This document shows positions 1 through 7,376 of a stretch of 15,146 nucleotides of DNA, piece after piece. Every line of letters starts with the position of its first letter. Position 1 is the first letter of the stretch. The position numbers were made by a program, and so were the translations under genes. The stretch is from Gemmataceae bacterium (lineage in GTDB: Bacteria > Planctomycetota > Planctomycetia > Gemmatales > Gemmataceae), in NCBI GenBank assembly GCA_009691815.1, contig SIAL01000029.1, positions 1 through 15,146 on the forward strand, given 5' to 3'. The notes below the pieces were generated by a model. That model worked only from the letters and a program-made list of their open reading frames with translations, had not been told where the DNA came from and ran no database searches.

Positions 1-593
1 TACCCCAGTTGAAAACCGCGGGGCGAGGCGGATTGGGGTTGTTCGATCAACGATTGAATCCGGACAATCCGGCATTGCATGGGGTGGGTGTGAAAAGCGG
101 TCATTACCAGGCACCCGGGTCGTGATTCCACCATGAGGAATGCCAAACCAGGCAACCAGAGTTCTGTTCCGGTTTGGTCGGGCCAAAATCGCAGCGACAA
201 ACCCCGCCTTCTCGCATCAGATTCGAGGTCATCATGAAATTGCGCATATTGCGGGGCGTTCATCTGTTCCACGGAGACAACCGCCTCAAACCGCCAGCCC
301 GGTGCCATTTCGAAATGACCTCCATGCCCCTCCTCCGGGCGAAGAGTCAAAAGGCGACCTCCTCGGGGTAGCCCGTCTTCCCCACTCGCAAGGACTTGGT
401 GCAGCTCTAGCTTTCCCAAGTACCAAGAAATGGCATGGCCCGAGGGGGTTATGCGAAACACCAGCTTTTCATTACCCCGTGACAGGACCTCCCGGGTATG
501 CAACACTCGGAAAAGTTCAGGATGGGGCAGCCTTCGAAATACCACCAGCTCCAACTCGCTGGTATCGGGTTGGTGGAGTGCTTCCTTTTTCAC
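1..593 (-). CDS. DUF2617-like hypothetical protein, C-terminus cut by window edge
   Basis: An open minus-strand frame of 197 codons runs from a GTG at 593 to the window edge without a stop. The GTG overlaps the TGA of the upstream lyase gene (GTGA, 590-593), and an in-frame TGA lies just upstream, so this start is well bounded. The protein begins VKKEALHQPDTSELE. Notable segments are RLPHPELFRVLHTREV near the N-terminus, SGHAISWYLG in the middle, and ESRPGCLVMTAFHTHP followed by IVRIQSLIE near the visible end. From memory this pattern resembles the planctomycete branch of DUF2617, a family of unknown function, but no search was possible. There is no signal peptide or membrane segment, so it is probably cytoplasmic. 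Coupling to the lyase gene suggests co-expression. That the frame is coding is fairly certain; the family name is less so. Confidence 0.72.
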   Translation of the reverse strand, partial: MKKEALHQPDTSELELVVFRRLPHPELFRVLHTREVLSRGNEKLVFRITPSGHAISWYLGKLELHQVLASGEDGLPRGGRLLTLRPEEGHGGHFEMAPGWRFEAVVSVEQMNAPQYAQFHDDLESDARRRGLSLRFWPDQTGTELWLPGLAFLMVESRPGCLVMTAFHTHPMQCRIVRIQSLIEQPQSASPRGFQLG

Positions 594-1474
594 GGATCCC
601 CGGCCTCAAGCCGATCCTTAAGTCCCATGATCCCGGTAAGATCAAGAATGGACTTTAGGTCGGCGAAAGATCCCGTTTGGGCCGCCAAGTGATCCACTCG
701 ACCCTTGTCCAAAAGGGCCCTTGCCAGCTCACGAATCGCCTTGGCGGTGACCATGAGCGTCTCGATCGGGCACACAACAATCCGGTAGCCGAGCTGTTCC
801 AATTCCTGTGCGGGAAGGATGGGGGTCAAACCGCCCGAAAGCATGTTGACGAGCATGGGTTTATTGAAAAGGGTGGGGATCTGGCGAAGTTCGTTTTCGG
901 ATTGGGGGGCTTCGATAAAACCCACATCGGCTCCCGCGTCGAGGTAGGCTTTCATTCGCTCCACGGCCTTGTCGAACCCCTCCACGGCCCGCGCATCGGT
1001 TCGGGCAATCAGGACAAAATCAGGATCTTTTCGGGCATCCACCGCCGCCTTCCATTTCAAAACCATGTCAGCAGAAGAGATTAGGCTTTTACCCGGAAAA
1101 TGCCCGCAGCGTTTGGGATGCGTTTGATCCTCAAGGAGCAACCCCGCCGCGCCCGCGGCCTCGAAAGTCCGCACCGTGTGGGCCACATTGTGCAGGTCCC
1201 CATAGCCCGTGTCGGCATCCGCCACGACCGGTACGGAAACCCGTTGGGAAATACGGCGGACCTGATCGGCCATTTGGTTCATTTCAAGGAGGCCCACATC
1301 GGGCAGGCCCAATAGACTTGCTGCGGCACCAAACCCGCCAAGAAACACCATCTCTAGCCCGGTTTGTTCCATAATCAGGGCGGAGAAACAATCCTGTGCA
1401 CCAAGACTCAATATGGCCTTGGGACGACCGAGGAGATTCCGCAGGCGGGTGGTCGGTTTGGTAAGTGGTAGCAT
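590..1474 (-). CDS. Isocitrate lyase/PEP mutase-family enzyme (2-methylisocitrate lyase-like)
   Basis: From ATG 1474 the product has 294 residues, the normal size for this alpha/beta-barrel family of C-C or P-C bond lyases. Visible signatures are LGGFG (45-49), GLPDVG (56-61), the Mg-binding stretch DADTGYG (86-92), LED (114-116), the catalytic loop KRCGH (121-125), ARTDA (157-161), E188 and N210. The numbering nearly matches E. coli PrpB, and KRCGH is the loop that carries the catalytic Cys in methylisocitrate and isocitrate lyases. The segment NMLSGGLTP (210-218) is closer to the broader PEP mutase, oxaloacetate decarboxylase and dimethylmalate lyase branch, so the substrate is not settled. 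The frame stays open to 1708, but that extension is basic low-quality sequence inside the DUF4956 gene, so ATG 1474 was chosen. No strong ribosome site is seen. No prpC or prpD lies nearby. Confidence 0.85.
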   Translation of the reverse strand: MLPLTKPTTRLRNLLGRPKAILSLGAQDCFSALIMEQTGLEMVFLGGFGAAASLLGLPDVGLLEMNQMADQVRRISQRVSVPVVADADTGYGDLHNVAHTVRTFEAAGAAGLLLEDQTHPKRCGHFPGKSLISSADMVLKWKAAVDARKDPDFVLIARTDARAVEGFDKAVERMKAYLDAGADVGFIEAPQSENELRQIPTLFNKPMLVNMLSGGLTPILPAQELEQLGYRIVVCPIETLMVTAKAIRELARALLDKGRVDHLAAQTGSFADLKSILDLTGIMGLKDRLEAGDP

Positions 1475-1552
1475 GGTTTTGAACACTCTAGTGGACACGG
1501 CAAAGGACCCCCCTGCCATGAAGTGTATTTTACGAATCCAAGAAACCAATTT

Positions 1553-1606
1553 CCTGATGGGGGCGGTCAAAGGGTGACACGGATCATTCCCGCCCCCCTT
1601 TTTCAG
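1553..1606. other. GC-rich inverted repeat between the DUF4956 and lyase genes
   Basis: GGGGGCGG at 1559-1566 can pair with CCGCCCCC at 1590-1597 across a 23-base loop. Outer CCTG (1553-1556) and CAGG (1603-1606) bases extend the symmetry imperfectly. A short T run (1599-1603) follows the stem only when read on the plus strand, whereas the flanking genes lie on the minus strand and have no U run after the stem. It is therefore not a convincing terminator for the operon. It may be a processing or attenuation hairpin in the roughly 140-base gap, or have no role. Confidence 0.3.
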
Positions 1607-1616
1607 GCGACGATTC

Positions 1617-2291
1617 CTATTCCTGCTTGAACTCCGCCTGAATGATCTCTTCGATGCTGTTGGCGCTGGCCACCAGTGCGACCAAATTCCCCGGGGAAAG
1701 TCTGACACGATAGGATAAATCCAGTGAAGTTCCCTGCTTGGCTGTGGCTATGCCGACCATCCTTGCCTCGACACAATATTTCGCTAGCAGTGGCTTGAGA
1801 ATCTCACAGGGATCTTGGACGACAGCCATTCTTACATTTAAGATGCCGGGTAGAAAATCACCCGGTGAGGTGGCCCGGTTGATGGCCCCCATGATAAGTG
1901 CGGCAAGAATTACTACGGGAACCCCAAAAGCCATCAGGTGCCCATAACCCGCTCCGCAAGCCATTCCTGCGGCCACGGCAAAAATAACAAACGCCGTGTC
2001 TCTGGTGTCCTCAACGACGGTTCGAAAGCGGACAATGGAGAGGGCACCCACCAAACCAAAAGCCCTAGCAACGCTATTTCCAATCACAAGGGTTACCAAG
2101 GTAATCAATACGGCAAGGAGCACCAAGGTTGTTCCCAAGGTGCGGGAGTCGTGACGAGATCCCACGGTAAAGCGGTGAATGATGGCCACGATGATACCCA
2201 AACCCAAGGCCATAAAAAGCCTGGCTGCTAGGATTTCAAAAGTGGGGAGGGGATCACTGCCCCCAAGACCTTCATTCAACCACTGAAACAT
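1617..2291 (-). CDS. DUF4956 family membrane protein
   Basis: The product has 224 residues with about four hydrophobic segments (roughly 20-39, 51-71, 97-116 and 119-137), then a soluble C-terminal domain from about 145 to 224. The core signature IGNSVARAFGLVGALSIVRF (70-89), followed by RTVVEDTRDTAFVIF, is typical of DUF4956 proteins, an integral membrane family of unknown biochemistry often found beside VTC-type polyphosphate polymerases. Here it starts 20 bases after the stop of exactly such a polymerase, preceded by a good ribosome site. The RFRT...EDTRD stretch is the most conserved part of the family as I remember it and lies in a loop between membrane segments. A role in anchoring the polymerase or moving its product across the membrane is inference. 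Family assignment is confident; function is unknown. Confidence 0.87.
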   Translation of the reverse strand: MFQWLNEGLGGSDPLPTFEILAARLFMALGLGIIVAIIHRFTVGSRHDSRTLGTTLVLLAVLITLVTLVIGNSVARAFGLVGALSIVRFRTVVEDTRDTAFVIFAVAAGMACGAGYGHLMAFGVPVVILAALIMGAINRATSPGDFLPGILNVRMAVVQDPCEILKPLLAKYCVEARMVGIATAKQGTSLDLSYRVRLSPGNLVALVASANSIEEIIQAEFKQE

Positions 2292-2295
2292 CGAA

Positions 2296-2301
2296 CCCTC
2301 C
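2296..2301 (-). promoter_or_regulatory. Ribosome binding site of the DUF4956 gene
   Basis: Read on the minus strand, GGAGGG lies 4 bases before ATG 2291, in the 20-base gap after the polymerase stop codon. It supports ATG 2291 as the start and independent initiation after the polymerase gene. Confidence 0.6.
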
Positions 2302-2311
2302 CGCCCTTTTC

Positions 2312-3073
2312 TTAGGCGGTTTTGGAACCAGATTGGACAGAGACTCCAAGGACACTCATGCAGCCACGATATTTGGAGTGGGCCCCGGGACGGAGTTTGA
2401 ACTCACGCATCAAAGCCCGCAATTTGCCCGGGATCTTGTCGAGGAACTTAAACTCCAAAACGCATTTCCCCTCATGAACCGGTTTCGCTTGTGGTCCAAG
2501 GTTCATGTTAAAGCCCTTAACGGCGTACCCGCACAGGTCACGGTCAAGGGTAACCCGAATGTCGCCATTCTCCCCAATGAAAGCGCTCCGCTGATAACCG
2601 ATGATGCAAACCGGGGATAGGTTTTGCAGGCGCACCTCTTCAGCAAACCACTCTGGCCCCGTTAAGGATTCGGCTAGGCTGTTTTTTTGGATTTCGATCC
2701 GATGTTTCAAAATGCGTTGGGCCTTTTTGGATTTACGCTCAAGGAAGAGGGTGTCCAATGAACCATATTGCCGGACCCGATATTTTCGAAAGGCATGTTT
2801 TCCACATCGATGGAAAACATCCAAGAGAGGTGTGTCGAGGTAGAGGCTTTTTACCTGATATCCCCCGCCGACGCCATGCGGATCGGGGGCCATGGTTTCT
2901 TTCAGTCGCTCCTCAAACAACCGGGCATCTTCCAAGGACAAAAGAAATTTTAGCTCGCGGGCCCCTTTGGGTTTGCCGGGAGCCAACGCCTGACGAAGCG
3001 AAGGAGAAAGCGTGGTCGATACTTGGCCCGTATGAACTTTGAGAGGTGAATCCGTGGTGCTTTCTCGAATCAT
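2312..3073 (-). CDS. VTC-domain polyphosphate polymerase
   Basis: The product has 253 residues, typical of bacterial stand-alone VTC domains, which adopt the triphosphate-tunnel fold and make polyphosphate from ATP. Expected tunnel residues are present in order: ELKFLL (K42), YQVKSLYLDT (K75), FRKYRVR (R96, K97, R99, R101), LERKSK (E112, K114), GYQRSAF (R162), RVTLDRDL (R173, R178), VLEFKF (E207, K209) and SKY (K234). Residues 1-38 are an unconserved extension. There is no SPX domain and no membrane segment, unlike the yeast Vtc4 arrangement, so activity is presumably controlled in another way. ATG 3073 overlaps the TGA of the cotH-like gene (ATGA, 3070-3073), and the DUF4956 gene follows 20 bases later. 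Family assignment is strong; polymerase activity is inferred from the retained residues. Confidence 0.88.
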   Translation of the reverse strand: MIRESTTDSPLKVHTGQVSTTLSPSLRQALAPGKPKGARELKFLLSLEDARLFEERLKETMAPDPHGVGGGYQVKSLYLDTPLLDVFHRCGKHAFRKYRVRQYGSLDTLFLERKSKKAQRILKHRIEIQKNSLAESLTGPEWFAEEVRLQNLSPVCIIGYQRSAFIGENGDIRVTLDRDLCGYAVKGFNMNLGPQAKPVHEGKCVLEFKFLDKIPGKLRALMREFKLRPGAHSKYRGCMSVLGVSVQSGSKTA

Positions 3074-5061
3074 TTTCCTAATCCTTGGATACTTTTTTTG
3101 ACTTCAGCATTTTCCAATAAATACTGGGAGCGTTTTTCTGCAAACTCCCTTAAGGGAATCGCAGCCGGACCACGCCGCATTTGCCCACCCTGCAAGTTTC
3201 TTGAGCCACCCACAGGGGTGATTCGAAGCTCTGGGGCGGTGGCCTCCAAGAACTCATCATACCAATCCAGTTTCCTTGTGTCATCCTTGACTTCCTTTTC
3301 AATGAGGGTGCGCAAAGTCGCGATTTGGGGTCCAATCTTTTCCCAAGAAATATCCTCTTTGGCAAGGAGATGGATGTTCTGAAGGTATTTTTGCCGAAAG
3401 GCGGGAACAGACAAGATTTTGCTACGCAATGGTTTACGAGGATCTTCTAGTCCAACAAGAGGGTCCAGCTCCACCCCTTTGATATTCATGGGCATCATGC
3501 CGCCGGGTCTGCCCGGGCCGCCAAATCCTCCCGGGCCACCGGGGCCGCCAAATCCTCCCGGGCCACCCGGGCCGCCAAATCCGCCGGGCATTCCCGGGCG
3601 CATGTTTCGCATATTCAAGAACTGTTGGCGCTGATTGCCATCAAGGAGTTTGTTCATGCGCTCGTCGGTTTCTTTCTGCAAGTTCGCCAAAGCGGAAATT
3701 TGGGGCGGACTTAATTTGAGTTCCTTTTGGAGGCCTTCGGAAAGAATCTCACCGGGTTTTGGAAATTCTATTCCTGGCCTGCCACCAGGAGGGCGGCCCA
3801 TTCCCGGACCCATGGGTTGGCGAAAGGCTTCGTTCATATCGTGGGGCACAATATGAAAGACCCCTCTTTCATCTTTGTAAATGGAAAAGTCCGAAGCGCG
3901 GATCCAATAGCCATCGGTGTTGATGAGGGCGACATCCAGGGCCAAAAACCAAAGGAGCTGATCCACATCCAAAATCGGCTTGATCGTCTCTTCCAGTTTG
4001 TCTACCGGGGTAAGGTTTAGGATTTTGCAGAGGTTGATCAAATCCTTCCAGGCCTTTTCGTCATTTCCTGATTTGAGTTCAAACCGGCGCTTATAGTCCT
4101 CTGGATTCTCGCCCAGATATTCAAGCCCACCACCTCCCCCTGGGCTGCCGCGAACTTTCCAACGGGCAGGTTTTGTCCCGCCCGCCAAAGGCTTGAAACG
4201 GGATGCCACAAATTCCTTGTTGAATTGTTCCACATTCACATACAAACCCCAACTCTCGCCATTGATCACCACTTTGACAAAATTCGCTTTGGGCGTGGGA
4301 AGGTGTTTGTTGGCAATTTGTGAATAGAGGACGGTGCTCATCATCGAGGCGTCTTCATGGCTATTGAGCAGGTTCAGGGTTTTCACGCCCATGACCCGTT
4401 GTTTGGAATCCTCAAGGTCGAGGGATACACTAAAGGATCGTTTGGAACCGGCTTGAACGCCCATATACGAAGACATCCCTCGGAAATGGACGCCAACCCG
4501 GCCTTTGAGCGATTTGCCCTCAAAGGTAAATTTCGCAGGAACATCGACATCGGTTCCATGAAACTCTTCGAGTTCTTTTTCCCAATCCGGCGATTCAAAA
4601 TCCAAGAAAAGAGTACGAAGGGTGGCCAAATCGTAAAGATCCTTGCCCGGAAAAAGCTTGGCACCTTCCACGCTGACTTTGGGACCGGGAGTGCCGGTGG
4701 TTTGTGGGCCCATCCCGCCGGGTCTCCTTCCGCCAAAACCTCCTCGATTGTTTTCAAGGACCATGACGGCCCGTGCGGTTTTACGCTCCTCAAGGTCTAA
4801 AATCTTGTTTTTGTTTTTGTCGTAGGTTTTGAGGATTTTCCGTTCTTGACCCATTCCCGGAGGGCCAAAGCCACCGGGACCATTGGGTCCGCCGGGAGGA
4901 AAGCCTTGGCCGCCGGGAGGAAAGCCACCGGGACCATTGGGTCCGCCGGGAGGAAAGCCTTGGCCACCGGGGCCAATCGGAAAGGGTTCCTGAAAAGGTT
5001 GAGCCGTTAAGCAGGAGGTTAACAAACCCAAAGCCACCAAACAAATCCCGATCCGTTTCAT
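3070..5061 (-). CDS. Secreted CotH-family kinase with EF-hand and Gly/Pro-rich repeats
   Basis: The product has 663 residues. It opens with a signal peptide; LTSC (14-17) fits a lipobox, so it may be a lipoprotein. A Gly/Pro-rich linker (about 26-72) with an 18-residue tandem repeat follows, then an EF-hand-like loop, DKNKNKILDLEE (81-92), with Asp/Asn/Glu at the usual calcium positions. The CotH core spans about 145-415: RGMSSYMG (194-201), GSKRSFSV with K207, YVNVEQF with E278, LINTDGY with D383, and PHDMNEAF with D408 and N410, equivalent to the metal and catalytic positions of atypical CotH kinases. An insertion (about 420-525) carries ELKLSPPQ plus LLDGNQRQQF, resembling LTxxQ modules, and a GGFGGPGGP repeat. 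The core C-terminal part resumes with SVPAFRQKYLQNIH (551-564). It follows the Ser/Thr kinase gene by 20 bases and overlaps the polymerase start. The phosphorylated target is unknown. Confidence 0.88.
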   Translation of the reverse strand: MKRIGICLVALGLLTSCLTAQPFQEPFPIGPGGQGFPPGGPNGPGGFPPGGQGFPPGGPNGPGGFGPPGMGQERKILKTYDKNKNKILDLEERKTARAVMVLENNRGGFGGRRPGGMGPQTTGTPGPKVSVEGAKLFPGKDLYDLATLRTLFLDFESPDWEKELEEFHGTDVDVPAKFTFEGKSLKGRVGVHFRGMSSYMGVQAGSKRSFSVSLDLEDSKQRVMGVKTLNLLNSHEDASMMSTVLYSQIANKHLPTPKANFVKVVINGESWGLYVNVEQFNKEFVASRFKPLAGGTKPARWKVRGSPGGGGGLEYLGENPEDYKRRFELKSGNDEKAWKDLINLCKILNLTPVDKLEETIKPILDVDQLLWFLALDVALINTDGYWIRASDFSIYKDERGVFHIVPHDMNEAFRQPMGPGMGRPPGGRPGIEFPKPGEILSEGLQKELKLSPPQISALANLQKETDERMNKLLDGNQRQQFLNMRNMRPGMPGGFGGPGGPGGFGGPGGPGGFGGPGRPGGMMPMNIKGVELDPLVGLEDPRKPLRSKILSVPAFRQKYLQNIHLLAKEDISWEKIGPQIATLRTLIEKEVKDDTRKLDWYDEFLEATAPELRITPVGGSRNLQGGQMRRGPAAIPLREFAEKRSQYLLENAEVKKSIQGLGK
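3515..3595 (-). repeat. 27-bp tandem repeat inside the CotH gene
   Basis: About three copies of a 27-base unit begin at 3515, 3542 and 3569; the last is the most diverged. The unit encodes the 9-residue Gly/Pro motif GGFGGPGGP (about residues 493-518). The period is in frame, so copy-number change would keep the reading frame. Confidence 0.85.
4867..4974 (-). repeat. 54-bp tandem repeat inside the CotH gene
   Basis: Two copies of a 54-base unit begin at 4867 and 4921 and differ at only a few bases near the end of the second copy. They encode an 18-residue unit rich in GGPNGPGGFPPGGQGFPP, in the linker just after the signal peptide. The near identity suggests a recent duplication and possible length variation among strains. 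Confidence 0.85.
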
Positions 5062-5081
5062 CGTAATTACATCCGTTCATG

Positions 5082-7376
5082 TCAAGGAAAGGGTCCGCGG
5101 GGACCAGGAGGACCGATTCGAAAGGGCATCTGTCCAGGCAAGTTTACCAGATTTCCGGTCATTTCCGACCATTTCACCTGTTGTTCCTTGGAAAGCAAAG
5201 AGCGAATTTGAACCATGATCGATCTTCGCATCTCGTCCCGAGGCGATCGAAACAGGTCGCCTTTTAGAGGAGGATCACCCTTTAGGGGAGGGGCACCCTT
5301 TGGCTCCCCTTTGAATTCCCCAAAAGGTGGGTGGGGTGGGCCAAAACCAGAACCCAAAAGCGGCCGTGGTCCAAAACCGAGGATTTCTGGCGGTGGTTGG
5401 CCAAACCCCATGGGCCCCCCTTCCATGAGGGACCGGATCTTATCCTTTTGCTCGTTTGTTATGGCCAAAGTCAAAATCACATCCGCCTGCAGGAAAGCCA
5501 TTGGCCCTTGCGATTGCAAAGCAAGTTGGCGGAAACGGCCCAGTTGATCCGGGCGTAGAATCTCCTGAAGGCTGGAATCCCTTGCTTTGGCCATTTCCAA
5601 AAAGCGCTGTTTGCGTTCTTCCCCGCTCAGTTTGCCAAAATCACGGAGGCTCTCTTCGCGTCGGTTTCCCAGATGGCCACCGAGTTCGCGAATGGCCAGC
5701 CCTTGCGATTCGGAAAGGTGCAATTGCTCAAGTACCACGGGAGAATTCAATAGAAACAGGTTTCGATCCCCTTGGAGTACCGCCAGATCGTCGAGAATCC
5801 TTCGAACACGGTCCCTAGTCAAAGAAAGTTCGGTTTGAGAGGTGGGGTCGTCTCGTCGCATTTCGATGAATTCTTGATAATAGGCCAATGCGGTTTCCAA
5901 AAGCCTCCGTCTAACACCTTCCAAAGGATGAATGGTGGCAAGTTCCTCCTCCGCCACCTCGATCAATTCATCCACCGATCGCCTAGCCAAGTCAAATCGC
6001 TGATTCGCCTCAAGAGCGCGATCTTTTTCACGCTCTAGGGCGGTTTGGGTTAATGCCTGTTGGCGAATGACCAGGGCGGTGGAAATGCCAAGCACCACCA
6101 CCGAAATGAAGAGCACGACGACGGTCGCCCAAACCACCGTGGGATGGCGCCTGATCCATTTTCGACCATGGTCGATAAGGGAAGGTCTCTGGGCAAGGAT
6201 AGGTCGATTTTCGAGGAAGCGCCTAAGGTCTTCGGCAAGATTCGCCGCGTTGGTGTATCTTTCAATGGGGAGCTTTGCCATCGCCTTTAGGATGATTGTT
6301 TCAATCTCCTCCGGGATAGATTTATCAATGGCCCGAAGGGGAAGGGGCTCCTCGTGGAGGATTTTGTTCAAAAGGCTTTGTCTATCTTGACCGGGAAAAG
6401 CGGGTTCGTGGCAAAGCAATTCGTAAAGCGTGGCACCCAAGGAATAAATGTCGGTTCGATGGTCAACCTCAAGTCGCCTCCCCGCCGCCTGTTCCGGGCT
6501 CATATACCGTAGGGTGCCGAAGATGTCGCCCGTTTGAGTAAGGCCTGTGTCGGTGCTTACTTGAGCCAAGCCAAAGTCGGTTATCCAAGCATTACCCTTG
6601 CCATCCAGAAGGAGGTTGGCCGGCTTAATATCACGATGAACCACCCCGGCTTCGTGGGCATATTCCAAAGCCTCGGCGATCTGCAATCCCAACCGTGCCA
6701 TGGCCCGGTGGTTGTCTATAGGTCGGATGGATCTGGAGGTGTTGTGGACACTGTTTGGTAGTATGGTCGAGGATAATTTAAGATCAACGGTGGGGCTCAA
6801 AGGACTCGTAGGCGCCCCGACCCGGAGTTCCTTAATAACGGCATCCAGAGGTCGGCCATCGATTACCTGCATCGCGTAATAGTGAACTCCACGATCACAG
6901 CCCACGGCATGAACCGGCACGATATTTGTATGGTGAAGCTGGGCGGCGGCGTGGGCTTCGGTTTGAAACCGTTGGAGTTGTTTCGCGTTCAAAGCCGCCG
7001 CAAAGGGGAGGACCTTGAGGGCAACGCGGCGTCCCAAACTTAGTTGGACCGCTTCATAGACCACCCCCATTCCCCCCCTGCCGATTTCCCGCACAATTTT
7101 AAAATCCCCCAAAGGTTCCCGGGGGAGCCCCTCCTTCGAAAATTCTTCGGAACTTCGCCCCATCCTGCCCGCCGCATGAGCCAGGTCGATTCCGTCAAAA
7201 AAATCGGATAAAAGACCCGTAATGTCAGGATGGCGGTCGAAATAGGATTTTCTTTGAGGCGTTTTCCCCAATTCCCATTCGGCAAGATATTCTCGGGCCA
7301 ATTCCAATATCCGGGGATCTTCCGCGGCGCTTTCGTCGCTAGGGTTCCGTGAGGGTTTTTCTTTTTGATTTCTCAC
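5082..7376 (-). CDS. Membrane Ser/Thr protein kinase with extracytoplasmic tail
   Basis: The product has 764 residues and starts at GTG 7376, overlapping the sigma factor stop (GTGA). Residues 20-60 form a short helical region (LAREYLAEWELGKTPQ...YFDRHPD), common before planctomycete kinases. The Hanks-type domain spans about 92-390: G-loop GRGGMG (99-104), K121, E140, HRDIKPAN (247-254), DFG (267-269), SPE (293-295). All catalytic residues are present. An insertion of about 40 residues, rich in Ser/Pro, sits at 184-222. One membrane segment lies at about 414-436. The outer part has a coiled-coil-like stretch (437-530), then LHLSESQ (552-558), LRPDQLGRFRQLAL, LLSKEQQVKWSEMTG (727-741), and a Gly/Pro/Lys-rich stretch (655-708). 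These resemble LTxxQ-type helices, perhaps a sensor. It probably acts with the sigma factor encoded just before it; the substrates are unknown. Confidence 0.93.
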   Translation of the reverse strand: MRNQKEKPSRNPSDESAAEDPRILELAREYLAEWELGKTPQRKSYFDRHPDITGLLSDFFDGIDLAHAAGRMGRSSEEFSKEGLPREPLGDFKIVREIGRGGMGVVYEAVQLSLGRRVALKVLPFAAALNAKQLQRFQTEAHAAAQLHHTNIVPVHAVGCDRGVHYYAMQVIDGRPLDAVIKELRVGAPTSPLSPTVDLKLSSTILPNSVHNTSRSIRPIDNHRAMARLGLQIAEALEYAHEAGVVHRDIKPANLLLDGKGNAWITDFGLAQVSTDTGLTQTGDIFGTLRYMSPEQAAGRRLEVDHRTDIYSLGATLYELLCHEPAFPGQDRQSLLNKILHEEPLPLRAIDKSIPEEIETIILKAMAKLPIERYTNAANLAEDLRRFLENRPILAQRPSLIDHGRKWIRRHPTVVWATVVVLFISVVVLGISTALVIRQQALTQTALEREKDRALEANQRFDLARRSVDELIEVAEEELATIHPLEGVRRRLLETALAYYQEFIEMRRDDPTSQTELSLTRDRVRRILDDLAVLQGDRNLFLLNSPVVLEQLHLSESQGLAIRELGGHLGNRREESLRDFGKLSGEERKQRFLEMAKARDSSLQEILRPDQLGRFRQLALQSQGPMAFLQADVILTLAITNEQKDKIRSLMEGGPMGFGQPPPEILGFGPRPLLGSGFGPPHPPFGEFKGEPKGAPPLKGDPPLKGDLFRSPRDEMRRSIMVQIRSLLSKEQQVKWSEMTGNLVNLPGQMPFRIGPPGPRGPFP
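5257..5310 (-). repeat. Degenerate 18-bp tandem repeat in the kinase tail
   Basis: Three 18-base units (5257-5274, 5275-5292, 5293-5310) encode the related hexapeptides in KGAPPLKGDPPLKGD of the extracytoplasmic tail. The first two units match best and the third has diverged. The period keeps the frame. Confidence 0.6.

Noticed and set aside
140..658. A 172-residue plus-strand frame at the left edge
   Set aside because: It lies opposite the DUF2617-like frame, which has recognisable protein character and a coupled start; the plus-strand translation is rich in Pro/Gly/Arg and matches nothing familiar.
1475..1708. N-terminal extension of the lyase to position 1708
   Set aside because: It would overlap the DUF4956 gene and adds about 78 residues of basic low-quality sequence; the family length and alignment fit ATG 1474.
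4357..4800. A 147-residue plus-strand frame opposite the CotH gene
   Set aside because: It is a shadow of the conserved CotH core on the other strand.
3515..4974. Regular GC-rich repeats as a CRISPR array or intergenic repeat
   Set aside because: They are tandem, without unique spacers, and encode in-frame Gly/Pro motifs of the CotH protein.
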